This document shows positions 23,274 to 32,983 of a stretch of 64,000 nt of DNA, in pieces. The notes below the pieces were generated by a model. That model worked only from the letters and a program-made list of their open reading frames with translations, was not told where the DNA came from and made no database searches. How positions within the stretch are numbered: position 1 is the first letter of the stretch; every line of letters begins with the position of its first letter. The DNA is from Lentzea sp033794685 (GTDB lineage: Bacteria; Actinomycetota; Actinomycetes; Mycobacteriales; Pseudonocardiaceae), in NCBI GenBank assembly GCA_033794685.1, contig JARAYZ010000002.1; one strand, written 5' to 3'. The position numbers and the translations under genes are program-made.

Positions 23274-24268
23274 CCCGGCCGCAGACACGCGGCACGGCCC
23301 GGTCGATCGGCCTGTTCGCCCTGCGGCGCCTGGCCTTCGCAGTCCCGGTGCTGCTGGTCGTCAGCTTCGCCCTGTTCGTGCTGGCCAAGGCCTCGCCGTT
23401 CGACCCGGTCGAGCGCTACTTCGGTGTCCGGATCATCGGCGCCTCACCGGAACGCGTGGCCCAGCTGCGCGCGAACTGGGGCGTCGACGAACCCGTCGTC
23501 GCGCAGTACTGGGCCTGGCTGCGGCACGCCGTCACCGGTGACCTCGGCGACTCGCTGTCGTTGCAGCAACCCGTGTCGGCCGTGATCGGCGACCGTCTCG
23601 GGTGGACGGTGCTGCTGGTGTCCGTCGGCTTCACGCTGGCGCTCGTGCTCGGGCTGCTGCTGGGCACCCTGGCCGCGTGGCGACAGGGGTCGTGGCTCGA
23701 CCGGTCGATCACCGGCAGCTGCTACGCGCTGGAGGCCGCGCCGGTGTTCTGGCTCGGGCTCGCGGTGCTGTACGTCTTCGCGTTGCAGCTGCGATGGCTT
23801 CCCGGCGGCGGTGTCACCACGGGCGCCGACCCGGTGTCCGTCGGCGGGGTCGCGGTCCACATGGTGCTGCCGGTGGCGGTGCTGGCGATCTCGCAGGCGC
23901 CCTGGTTCGTGTTGTTCGTGCGGCAGAACCTCCTGGAGTCGTTCACGCAGGACCACGTGATCGGTGCGCGGGCGCGGGGGCTGCCGGACCACCTGGTGGT
24001 GTCGGGGCACGCGCTGCGCACCTCGCTGCTGCCGTTCCTGACCCTCCTCGGCGCCCGGCTGCCCGAGCTGATCACCGGGGCGTTGCTGGTGGAGACGGTG
24101 TTCTCGTGGCCGGGCATCGCGCGGGCGACGGTGGAGGCGGCGCTGAACGTCGACTTCGCGTTGCTGGGCGCGCTGACCGTGATGGCGACGGGTGTGGTGT
24201 TGCTGGGCAACCTGCTGGCCGACGTCCTGTACGCGCTGGCCGACCCGAGGGTGGCGCTCGATGGCTGA
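23270..24268 (+). CDS. ABC transporter permease, NikB/DppB type
   Basis: 332 residues from GTG 23270, which overlaps the binding-protein stop (GTGA). About six transmembrane helices; the BPD_transp_1 EAA loop is visible as HVIGARARGLPDHLVVSGHALRTSLLPFL near residues 230-258. The N-terminal LFALRRLAFAVPVLLVVS and the periplasmic YFGVRIIGASPERVAQLRANWGVDEP segment are typical of the first permease of nickel/dipeptide systems. It pairs with the next gene. Confidence 0.9.
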   Translation: MTRPQTRGTARSIGLFALRRLAFAVPVLLVVSFALFVLAKASPFDPVERYFGVRIIGASPERVAQLRANWGVDEPVVAQYWAWLRHAVTGDLGDSLSLQQPVSAVIGDRLGWTVLLVSVGFTLALVLGLLLGTLAAWRQGSWLDRSITGSCYALEAAPVFWLGLAVLYVFALQLRWLPGGGVTTGADPVSVGGVAVHMVLPVAVLAISQAPWFVLFVRQNLLESFTQDHVIGARARGLPDHLVVSGHALRTSLLPFLTLLGARLPELITGALLVETVFSWPGIARATVEAALNVDFALLGALTVMATGVVLLGNLLADVLYALADPRVALDG

Positions 24269-25145
24269 CCTGCTCTGGCGTCCTGCCCCGCGCAGCCGCC
24301 TCACCGCCGCGTCACCGCCTCGCTCACCGAAGTGGCGGCTCCTGCCGTCCGCGATCATCCTCGGGCTGGTCGCGGTCACCGTCCTGGTCGTGCCGCTGTT
24401 CGTGGAACTCAACGAGCAGTACGTCGACCTCGCGATCGCCAACCAGCCGCCGTCCGCCGCGCACCTGTTCGGCACCGACGAACTGGGCCGCGACGTGTTG
24501 CTGCGCTGCGTCTACGCGCTGCGGGTGTCGCTGACGGTCGGCGTGGTCGCCGCCGTGATCTCGGCGATCGCCGGCACCGCGGTGGGCGCGCTGGCCGGGT
24601 CGATCGGCGGCTGGTTCGACCGGATCATGATGCGCGTGGTCGACGCGATCGCCTCGGTCCCGCACCTGTTGCTGGGCATCGTGATCGTCGCGATCCTGCG
24701 TCCGAGCCTGAGCGCCGTGATCATCTCGATCGCCCTGACGCACTGGCTCACCGCCGCCCGGATCGTGCGCTCGGAGGTGCTGTCGCTGCGCACCAGGCCG
24801 TTCATCGACGCGGCCATCGTCGGCGGGGCCTCGCGGTTCCAGGTGCTGACCCGGCACCTGCTGCCGAACGTCGCCCCGCAGGTCCTGCTCGCGACCACGC
24901 TGATGGTGCCGCACGCGGTGTGGCACGAGACGGCGCTGTCGTTCCTGGGCCTCGGGTTGCCGCCGCACGCGGCCAGCATCGGCAACATGATCAACGACGC
25001 CCAGCGCTCGTTGCTGATCGGCGGCTGGTGGATGTCGCTGGCCCCCGGCCTGCTGCTGATCATCACGACGCTGGCGGTGTCCGGCATCAGCGGTGTGTGG
25101 CGGGATCGGCTCAACCCCAAACGGCGCACGGAGCTGACGTGGTGA
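24261..25145 (+). CDS. ABC transporter permease, NikC/DppC type
   Basis: 294 residues from ATG 24261, overlapping the previous gene by 8 bp. It has the second-permease layout: a cytoplasmic N-terminus, TM1, then the HLFGTDELGRDVLLRCVYALRVSL motif that defines the OppC/DppC/NikC group, and five more helices. The EAA-like loop reads PFIDAAIVGGASRFQVLTRHLLPN. The cytoplasmic end RLNPKRRTELTW precedes the GTGA junction with the ATPase gene. Confidence 0.9.
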   Translation: MADLLWRPAPRSRLTAASPPRSPKWRLLPSAIILGLVAVTVLVVPLFVELNEQYVDLAIANQPPSAAHLFGTDELGRDVLLRCVYALRVSLTVGVVAAVISAIAGTAVGALAGSIGGWFDRIMMRVVDAIASVPHLLLGIVIVAILRPSLSAVIISIALTHWLTAARIVRSEVLSLRTRPFIDAAIVGGASRFQVLTRHLLPNVAPQVLLATTLMVPHAVWHETALSFLGLGLPPHAASIGNMINDAQRSLLIGGWWMSLAPGLLLIITTLAVSGISGVWRDRLNPKRRTELTW

Positions 25146-26041
25146 ACCTGGAGATCGACCGCGTGTCGGTGCGGTTCGCGCTCAAGGGCGCGACCGTCGA
25201 GGCGGTGAACGACGTGTCGCTGGTGCTGCGGCCCGGCGAGTGCGTGGCGCTGGTCGGCGAGAGCGGCTGCGGCAAGACGGTGCTGGCGTCGGCGTTGCTC
25301 GGGTTCCTGCCGGGCAACGCGGAGACGTCCGGCAGTGCCCGGCTCGGGGACGTGGACCTGCTCGCGGCGAGTGACCACGAGCTCGCGACCACCGTCCGCG
25401 GCCGCCGGATCGGCCTCATCCCGCAGAGTCCGGCGAGCCACCTCACGCCCGTGCGCACCGCCCGTGCGCAACTCGAGGAGGCCGCGCGCGTCCTCGGCGG
25501 CGACGCGGAGAAGGCCGCCGAACGGGCCGGGCTGCTGCCCGAGCACCTCGACCGCTACCCGCACGAACTGTCCGGCGGCATGGCCCAGCGCGTCGCGAAC
25601 GCGTTGGCGCTGGTCGGCAATCCGCCGTTGCTCATCGCGGACGAACCGACCACCGGCCTCGACCGCGACCTCGTCGACGGGCTGCTGGACGAGTTCCGCA
25701 GGCTGGTCGACGACGGTCACGCCGTCCTGCTGATCACGCACGACCTGGCGGCGGCGCACAAGGTCGCCGACCGGATCGCGGTGATGTACGCGGGCCGGAT
25801 CGTCGAGGTCGGCCCGGCGCACGAGGTGCTCGACAACTCGAAGCACCCGTACGCCCGAGGCCTCGCCAACGCGCTGCCCGAGCGGGACTTCCTCCCTATC
25901 CCCGGCCAGCCTCCCCTGCTCACCGACCTGCCCGCGGGCTGCGCGTTCGCCCCGCGCTGCGAGCAGGCCACCGAGATCTGCGAGGACCGTCCCGTGCTCA
26001 CCGACGACCCGCACGCCGTCGCGTGCCACCGCCCGTGCTGA
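25142..26041 (+). CDS. ABC transporter ATP-binding protein, NikD/DppD type
   Basis: 299 residues from GTG 25142 (an in-frame GTG at 25139 is equivalent). Walker A is GESGCGKT (about 38-45), the signature LSGGMAQR, and Walker B LLIADEPTTGLD. The C-terminal oligopeptide/nickel extension is present, with cysteines in CAFAPRCEQATEIC and ACHRPC; in this subfamily these can ligate an Fe-S cluster. It couples ATP hydrolysis to uptake with its partner ATPase. Confidence 0.9.
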   Translation: MNLEIDRVSVRFALKGATVEAVNDVSLVLRPGECVALVGESGCGKTVLASALLGFLPGNAETSGSARLGDVDLLAASDHELATTVRGRRIGLIPQSPASHLTPVRTARAQLEEAARVLGGDAEKAAERAGLLPEHLDRYPHELSGGMAQRVANALALVGNPPLLIADEPTTGLDRDLVDGLLDEFRRLVDDGHAVLLITHDLAAAHKVADRIAVMYAGRIVEVGPAHEVLDNSKHPYARGLANALPERDFLPIPGQPPLLTDLPAGCAFAPRCEQATEICEDRPVLTDDPHAVACHRPC

Positions 26042-26655
26042 CCGGCCTCGGCATCACCGCCGGGTACCGCGACCCGGTCATCACCGACGTGAGTCTCACC
26101 GTCCACCCCGGACAGACCGTCGGGCTCGCCGGGCCGAGCGGGTCCGGCAAGTCCACTTTGGCCCGAGTGCTCGCGTTGCTGCACAAGCCGTTCGCCGGCA
26201 CCGTGGAGATCGACGGCGAGACGGTCACCGGGTTCCGGTTCCAGGCTCGTCAGCGCACGAAGATCGGTGTGCTGTTCCAGCAGCCCAGGCTGTCGGTCGA
26301 CCCGCGTTTCACCCTCCGCCAGGCGATCGCCGAACCGGGCGCGGACCGCGTCGACGAACTCGCAGAGAAGGTGATGCTCACCGACGACCTGCTGGGCCGC
26401 CGCCCCCACGAGGTCAGCGACGGCCAGTTGCAGCGCGCGTGCCTCGCCCGCGCGCTGGCGCTGAACCCGCGCTACCTGATCTGCGACGAGATGACGACGA
26501 TGCTCGACGCCTCCACGACGGCGGCGCTGGTCGGCGTGATCCGGGCCTACCAGCGGGAATCCGGCGCGGGCGTGCTCGCGATCTCGCACGACGCCACGCT
26601 GCTCACCAGGTGGGCGGACGAGACCGTCAGACTTTCAGCACCGCTTCCACGATGA
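26035..26655 (+). CDS. ABC transporter ATP-binding protein, NikE/DppF type (short)
   Basis: 206 residues from the GTG at 26035 (a GTG at 26023 adds four residues). Walker A is GPSGSGKST; Walker B is YLICDEMTTMLD. The signature is degenerate, VSDGQLQR instead of LSGGQ, and the C-terminal extension found in DppF is absent, both features I associate with short NikE-like subunits. The DEMTTMLD version of the D-loop also recalls NikE rather than DppF. The 3' end overlaps the convergent sortase gene by 29 bp. Confidence 0.82.
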   Translation: MLTGLGITAGYRDPVITDVSLTVHPGQTVGLAGPSGSGKSTLARVLALLHKPFAGTVEIDGETVTGFRFQARQRTKIGVLFQQPRLSVDPRFTLRQAIAEPGADRVDELAEKVMLTDDLLGRRPHEVSDGQLQRACLARALALNPRYLICDEMTTMLDASTTAALVGVIRAYQRESGAGVLAISHDATLLTRWADETVRLSAPLPR

Positions 26656-27151
26656 CGTTGTTCCGGTAGCTGCCCGCGACCCGGTCGAAGTCTCCGCCGC
26701 ACGTCACGAGCCGCAACTCGGACAGCGGCGTCGGCCCGTAGACCAGGGCCGTCGGGAAAGCGGACTTCTCCGTCGTCACGGTGCTGTTCACGACGAACGT
26801 CAGCTTGCTGCCGTCCTCGCGCTCGACCAGCACCTCGGCGCCGGGCTGGAGCTCAGGCAGCCGGAAGAACACACCGGGGCCGGTCTTCGAGTCGACGTGC
26901 CCGGCGATCACCGCCGGACCGGCGTCCCCCGGCGCGACCCCCTTGGCGAACCACCCGGCCTTGTCCGAACGCGTGGGCGGCTCCAGCGCCCCGGCGGAGT
27001 CGACCTTGAGCGCTTCGAGCGCGGTGTCGACGCCGATCGAGGGGATCAGCACCGTCACCGGCTCCGGCGCCTCGTCCGCGCCAGGCCCCTTGACCACGTA
27101 GATCAGCGTGACGAGGACCGCCACCCCCATCAGGAGCTTGCCCTTGGCCAT
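26627..27151 (-). CDS. Class F sortase
   Basis: 174 residues. An N-terminal membrane anchor (residues 5-21) is followed by the sortase beta-barrel. Catalytic residues are H85 in IAGHVDS, C151 in LVTCGG, and R163 in GSYRNN. The compact size and the VLIPSIGVDTAL opening fit class F, the actinobacterial housekeeping-like group. It acts outside the membrane as a transpeptidase. The upstream gene on the same strand, one base away, encodes a DUF4397 surface protein, a known recurring pairing, so that protein is the likely substrate. Confidence 0.9.
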   Translation of the reverse strand: MAKGKLLMGVAVLVTLIYVVKGPGADEAPEPVTVLIPSIGVDTALEALKVDSAGALEPPTRSDKAGWFAKGVAPGDAGPAVIAGHVDSKTGPGVFFRLPELQPGAEVLVEREDGSKLTFVVNSTVTTEKSAFPTALVYGPTPLSELRLVTCGGDFDRVAGSYRNNVIVEAVLKV

Positions 27152-27152
27152 G

Positions 27153-27890
27153 TCAGCCGAACCGGAACAGCCAGCCGCGCACCGAGTACATCGCGACGCC
27201 GACGACGAGCGCGATCACCAGCGCGGTGAGCCAGTCCCAGCCTCCCGCCATGCCGCCGAACCCGGTCTCCTGACCGCCGCTCGGCACGACCTCGGAGCCC
27301 TTGGCGTCGGTCCGCAGCTCGATGCGCCGGGCGTTGACCAGCAGCGAGTAGACGCCGCCCGCTTCGAGCGGCGCGTCCAGCGTGGTCGAGTCCTTGCCGC
27401 TTTGCAGCACCTCCAGGGCGTCCGCGCTGGGCTGCACCAGCACGTAGCCGGTCGTGGAGTTGGGCTGCACACCGCGGTGCACCATCGTGCTACCGCGTTG
27501 CAGGTCGGTCCGCGCGTCCCCGGCGTTGATCACCCGGATCCGCGCCTGGCCGTCCGGCGGCTGGCTGATGTCGTCGTCCAGCACCTTCATCGAGGACGCG
27601 ATGTCGACGACCGTGTACGCCTGCCCGGCGGTCGCACGCACCGTCACCGACCGCAGCAGCGGACTACCCGGCTCCGACATGCGGAACTCGACGACGTGCT
27701 CGCCCGGCTCGACGCGGCGGTAGTCCCAGAGGTCGGCGTAGTCGAGGGTGCCGAGCTTGACCCCGTCGAGCACGGCGTCGACGCGCGCCTGGTCCTTCGA
27801 GAAGTGCCCGAGGCGGACGTACGTGCCCGTCGCCGCCTGCGCGGGCGAGGCCGTGAACAGCATCAACAGCACGACAGCGAGTACTCGCAC
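27153..27890 (-). CDS. DUF4397 secreted, membrane-anchored surface protein
   Basis: 245 residues from the GTG at 27890, chosen because GAGGGGAGGGG lies just upstream and the signal peptide starts here (VRVLAVVLLMLFTASPAQA). Two DUF4397 beta-sandwich segments follow (YVRLGHFSKDQARVDAVLDG and ARIRVINAGDARTDLQ). The C-terminus has a small-residue region with QETGFGG, a hydrophobic helix, then Arg-rich RGWLFRFG, the arrangement of a sortase sorting signal though without LPxTG. With the neighbouring class F sortase this suggests cell-wall attachment. Confidence 0.82.
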   Translation of the reverse strand: MRVLAVVLLMLFTASPAQAATGTYVRLGHFSKDQARVDAVLDGVKLGTLDYADLWDYRRVEPGEHVVEFRMSEPGSPLLRSVTVRATAGQAYTVVDIASSMKVLDDDISQPPDGQARIRVINAGDARTDLQRGSTMVHRGVQPNSTTGYVLVQPSADALEVLQSGKDSTTLDAPLEAGGVYSLLVNARRIELRTDAKGSEVVPSGGQETGFGGMAGGWDWLTALVIALVVGVAMYSVRGWLFRFG

Positions 27891-27916
27891 GCGGACCCCT
27901 CCCCTCACCGGACCTG

Positions 27917-28207
27917 TCAACGATAACGCGATCGATCAGCGTCCAGTGAGCTTCGTGCGGCCCCGGCGTGCGACACGGCGGCCGCGGAGGCCTCGAAGGC
28001 GACCTTTGCCGCCTCGGCGGGACCGTCCCCACGCAGGAGTGCGAACGTCAGCGCCGCGGCGGCCGGACGCGACAGTCGTGCCCCGCCCTTGCCGCCGAGC
28101 GCCTCCCGGCGTCGCCGCACGACCGCCGTGCCCCCGGGACCGGGCACCTCGTCCACGACGAGGACCAGGTCCCGTGCGATCTGTCCCACCACCACGACTT
28201 CGTCCAC
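27917..28207 (-). pseudogene. Remnant of a PfkB-family carbohydrate kinase with the middle deleted
   Basis: A 96-codon frame whose N-terminal 40 residues match the start of PfkB kinases (VVVGQIARDLVLVVDEVPGPGGTAVV, then ALGGKG) and whose C-terminal 45 match the end (AALTFALLRGDGPAEAAKVAFEASAAAVSHAGA). The roughly 200 residues between them, including the substrate region and the intact GAGD catalytic motif, are missing; the expected GAGD position reads ARLSRP. PfkB proteins are normally near 300 residues. The frame has stayed open, so a short product is possible, but it cannot be an active kinase. Confidence 0.8.
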
Positions 28208-28226
28208 GGCGGTGGGCTACCCAGGA

Positions 28227-28967
28227 TCAACTCCGCGAGAACCGATCGGTGACGTCCTCTCCGCCCGGCAGCACGGCGAACAGGTCCACCGGCGTCCGCT
28301 GCGACACCATTTCGCCGCGGTGCGCACGCTTGAGCTTGTCGCGCGCCACGACGACCTGCTCGCCCGGCGCGCGGAGCACCAGGATCGGCACCGCGCCCTG
28401 CGCGACGTGCCCGCCGACCCGGTCGTCGCCGCCCCGCCCGAACCGGAGCACCTGCCCGTACCGCACGAGGTAAAGCAGGGTCGTCTCACCGCGCACTCGT
28501 TTGAGCTGCCGCACTTCCCCGGTCTCGTCGTCGCGGCCCCACGTGCCGTGCGACCTGGTCAGCCACCGGTACCCGGTCCACGGCAGCCCGTGCACGTCGG
28601 TCGCGAGCACGGTCCAGCCGGGCCGGAAGTACTTGGCCAGCCGCACCTTCACGGTCGTCGCGGCGAGGAACTCCGAGTTCTCCCGCCAGGTGCCGCCGAG
28701 CTCCAGCCGGTGCGCGATCCCCTGCACGGCCGGGTCCGGCACGGACCTGTCGTCCAGGCACACCAGGCACCTCGTGCGCGCGCCGGCGCCGCACGAGCGC
28801 GCGACACCGCACCACCCGCACTGCAGGATCCGCACGGACCCGCCGTCGTGCAGGAGTTTCATCTGGTCCGACACGACCTGCAGGCACGGCGCGCACAAAG
28901 CACACCACGCGACCTCGGTGACGTCCTTGCGCGGCAACCGGGTCATGCAGTTGATGCACTGCTTCAC
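28227..28967 (-). CDS. Cysteine-rich zinc-ribbon-like protein of unknown function
   Basis: 246 residues from GTG 28967, with GGGGAGGG upstream. The first 70 residues hold nine cysteines in knuckle pairs: C4/C7, C22/C25/C28, C50/C53, C59 and C67/C70, enough for two zinc sites. The remainder is a basic beta-rich region with tryptophans (WTVLATDVHGLPWTGYRWLTRSHGTWG) and a tail with AHRGEMVSQR. I do not recognise the family. It follows the GAF regulator gene by 25 bp on the same strand and is probably its operon partner, pointing to regulation or DNA/RNA binding rather than catalysis. Confidence 0.7.
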   Translation of the reverse strand: MKQCINCMTRLPRKDVTEVAWCALCAPCLQVVSDQMKLLHDGGSVRILQCGWCGVARSCGAGARTRCLVCLDDRSVPDPAVQGIAHRLELGGTWRENSEFLAATTVKVRLAKYFRPGWTVLATDVHGLPWTGYRWLTRSHGTWGRDDETGEVRQLKRVRGETTLLYLVRYGQVLRFGRGGDDRVGGHVAQGAVPILVLRAPGEQVVVARDKLKRAHRGEMVSQRTPVDLFAVLPGGEDVTDRFSRS

Positions 28968-28992
28968 TTTTGCCCTCCCCTTGCGGGAAAGC

Positions 28993-30117
28993 CTATTCCA
29001 GCGCCCTTCGCAGGCGCGAGGAGACGAGCGCGTGACGAGGATCGGTCTCCGGGAGCAGCAGGTGCAGGCGTTCGAGCACCTCGGCGTCCTCACCGCTGTC
29101 CGCGAACGCCAGCAGCGAGTCGAGATCTCCCCGCTCCAGCACGCCTTTGCGCACCGCGGCGGCGAGGTCGATCCTCTCCTCGCGGACCACCGGCGCGTCC
29201 GAACGGGGTAGCAGATCACCGCTGTAGTGCCGGGTCGCCCTGCCCGCGTCGCCGGACCGCAGAGCCGTCCGCACGTCCAGGAAGTCGCCGCGCACCACGG
29301 CATCGAGCCGATAGGGCCTCGTCAACAGGACACCACCGAGCTGCGCACGCAGCCTGTGCAGCTCCGCGCGGACCGTGGTCGGGTTCCCACGTTCACCATA
29401 GAGCAACAACGCGAGCTGTTCCGCCGTGAGTCCCTTGGGGTGCAGGGCGAGCGCCGTCAGGACCTCCGCGTTGCGCAACGTCAGCGCCAGCGGCCGTCCG
29501 TCGAGGTCGGCGTGCGGCCCGCCGAGGAAGTTCAGCGACAGCACGTGCTGCCGCGGCGCGAACTGCCGCAGGTGGTGCGTGGCGAGCCGGGCGGCGGCGG
29601 ACACGAGCTGCGCGACCGCCGGGTGCATCGTCTTGAGCGGCCCGCTGACGTCGACGACCCCCAGCAGGACCCCCGTGTGGGGGTCGTGGATCGGGCTCGC
29701 CGCGCACGTCCAGCCGTGATAGGTGCGCACGAGGTGTTCGCGCGAATGGACGGTGACGGGCCGGCCGGTCGCGAGAGCGGTGCCCATCGCGTTCGTGCCG
29801 ATGACGTCCTCGCTCCAGCGCGACCCCTCGGTGAGGTGGACGCGTTCGGCGCGGTGCCGGGTCTGGTTGTCACCCTCGCACCAGAGGATGTGGCCGCGGG
29901 TGTCGGTGACGATCATGATCGTGTCGTCCATCGACAGCGTGTCCGTGAGCAGCGGGACGGTCGTGGCCAGCGGGTGCGCTCCCCGCAGGTCGGCGACCTC
30001 GTCGCGCTCGTAGACCACCGGGGCCTCGTGCCGGTCCGGGTCGATGTGCGCGGCAAGGGAGCGCCGCCACGACTCGAAGATCACCGGACGCGCGGCACCC
30101 AGCTCGACTGGGTCCAT
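28993..30117 (-). CDS. GAF-domain transcriptional regulator (AcoR-like, no AAA+ domain)
   Basis: 374 residues from ATG 30117. The N-terminus (FESWRRSLAAHID, then a GAF domain at about 50-200 with IVTDTRGHILWCEGD, WSEDVIGTNAMGTALATGRPV and HDPHTGVLLGVVDVSG) is that of acetoin/aldehyde-catabolism activators. Instead of a sigma-54 AAA+ module it has a C-terminal winged-helix region (LTLRNAEVLTALALHPKGLTAEQLALLLYGERGNPTTVRAELHRLRAQLGG), as in actinomycete versions. It is divergent from aldehyde dehydrogenase, its likely target. Confidence 0.88.
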   Translation of the reverse strand: MDPVELGAARPVIFESWRRSLAAHIDPDRHEAPVVYERDEVADLRGAHPLATTVPLLTDTLSMDDTIMIVTDTRGHILWCEGDNQTRHRAERVHLTEGSRWSEDVIGTNAMGTALATGRPVTVHSREHLVRTYHGWTCAASPIHDPHTGVLLGVVDVSGPLKTMHPAVAQLVSAAARLATHHLRQFAPRQHVLSLNFLGGPHADLDGRPLALTLRNAEVLTALALHPKGLTAEQLALLLYGERGNPTTVRAELHRLRAQLGGVLLTRPYRLDAVVRGDFLDVRTALRSGDAGRATRHYSGDLLPRSDAPVVREERIDLAAAVRKGVLERGDLDSLLAFADSGEDAEVLERLHLLLPETDPRHALVSSRLRRALE

Positions 30118-30176
30118 TGGTCCAGGATGCAGGTCGGTGTGCCGCAGCTGCAAGCCTGTCACTACTCCGATCGGAT

Positions 30177-30197
30177 GCAACGTACGTGAAACGTTGC
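30177..30197. promoter_or_regulatory. Palindrome between the GAF regulator and aldehyde dehydrogenase
   Basis: GCAACGT (30177-30183), 7 bp, ACGTTGC (30191-30197), a perfect 7-7-7 inverted repeat. It is 60 bp from the regulator start and 49 bp from the dehydrogenase start, a suitable place for the activator to bind. The distance fits activation of a sigma-70-type promoter. Confidence 0.5.
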
Positions 30198-30245
30198 CGG
30201 TTCTACGTTCGCCGCCTGTTCGCAACGACGCGGGAGGCAGGGTCC

Positions 30246-31768
<1,523 letters not shown>

Positions 31769-31769
<1 letters not shown>

Positions 31770-32119
31770 TGCCCCGCGTCGCACTGACCCCTGAGGCCGC
31801 GGACGTGCTCCGCGGCCTCAGGGCCGAGCACGGCGACCTGATGTTCCACCAGTCCGGCGGCTGCTGCGACGGCTCGGCCCCGATGTGCTACCTCGCCGGG
31901 GAGTTCCGCACCGGCGGGTCCGACGTGCACCTCGGTGATCTCGCGGTCGACGAGTTCGTCATTCCTGTGTGGATGTCCGCGTCTCAGTTCGAGTACTGGA
32001 GCCACACGCACCTGACGATCGACGTCGTGCCTGGACGTGGGAGCGGTTTCTCGCTGGAGGCACCGCTTGGAATACGTTTTCTGGTGCGCTCTCGACTGCT
32101 GGCGGACGAGGAGCTCTAG
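31769..32119 (+). CDS. DUF779 family protein
   Basis: 116 residues; its ATG overlaps the dehydrogenase stop (TGATG), so the two are translationally coupled. DUF779 features are HGDLMFHQSGGCCDGSAPMCY, with three close cysteines and histidine, and VWMSASQFEYWSHTHLTIDVVPGRG. DUF779 genes nearly always follow an ExaC-type aldehyde dehydrogenase; a role in maturation, metal binding or aldehyde handling has been suggested but I know of no proven function. Confidence 0.92.
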
Positions 32120-32128
32120 CATGCCCGC

Positions 32129-32983
32129 ATGACCGTCCAATGCGGATGCTGCGGAGCCGAGATCACCTCTACGGACCGCATCGACTACAGGTTGAACCGT
32201 CCGGAGCAACTGCTCGGGGTGCCCGGCGAGCAACTCGGCGCGCCCACCGGCGGGCTGCTCGTCGGACCGGGCGGTGACTCCTACATCCGTTGCCTGCTCC
32301 CGGTTCGGCTGACCGGCGGAACCGAGATCGTGTTCGGCGCGTGGACGCAGATCAGCAAGGTGGACGCGATGTACGCCCACGCCGTGTGGGACAACGACAG
32401 CGAGTACGCGAACCTGCGGATCACGGGCAGGTTCGCGAACGCGATCAAGCCCTGGGACGTACTCGGAGTGGCTGTCGAGGCCGCCGTGCTCAACACCGAC
32501 GAGCTGCCCTACTTCACCTCGCACCCGTTGCTCGACCGGGAGTGGGACCGCGACGAGGTGCTGTGCCGCATCCGGCACCCGTTGCCGGTGCCCGTCCGCG
32601 AGACCCTCGGCGAGGTCTGGACCATCGAACGCACCGAGGGCATGCGCTGCGCCGTCGACGGCCGCACCGTCCGGTTCACGAGCCCGGACCGCCGGGTCGC
32701 GCTCGACGTCTACGCCGATCTCACCGGCGGCAGCGTGAGCGACTTCCTCGGCGCGGTCCTCGACGGCTATCCGGCGAGCGCCGAGCACTCCGTCTCGCAC
32801 GAGGGCCCGGAGTTGCGTCACGCGTTCTGGCTCAGCGAGGTGATCGACGGCCACGAGGAGCAGGTGTTCCACGCGCACGTCGTGCGTCCCGGCACGATGA
32901 TCTCCGTGCGCTGCGTGTACCGCTACCCGGTCGACAGGGCGTGGGCGCAGCACGTGCTCAACAGCGTCCGGTACATCGGGTGA
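32129..32983 (+). CDS. DUF2199-like protein, paralogue A
   Basis: 284 residues. The N-terminus has a zinc-knuckle CGCCGAEI (C5, C7, C8), then RCLLPVRLTGGTEIVFGAWTQISKVDAMYAHAVWD, the pattern I associate with DUF2199 (a CxxC-type ribbon followed by a cytosolic alpha/beta domain). The C-terminal half holds a second domain with HAFWLSEVIDGHEEQVFHAHVVRPGTMISVRC. Its stop overlaps the GTG of paralogue B, which is similar throughout (WDRDEVL, W-x-IERT-x-G, LRHA-x-WL and HVLNS recur in both), so they arose by tandem duplication. Function unknown. Confidence 0.72.
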   Translation: MTVQCGCCGAEITSTDRIDYRLNRPEQLLGVPGEQLGAPTGGLLVGPGGDSYIRCLLPVRLTGGTEIVFGAWTQISKVDAMYAHAVWDNDSEYANLRITGRFANAIKPWDVLGVAVEAAVLNTDELPYFTSHPLLDREWDRDEVLCRIRHPLPVPVRETLGEVWTIERTEGMRCAVDGRTVRFTSPDRRVALDVYADLTGGSVSDFLGAVLDGYPASAEHSVSHEGPELRHAFWLSEVIDGHEEQVFHAHVVRPGTMISVRCVYRYPVDRAWAQHVLNSVRYIG

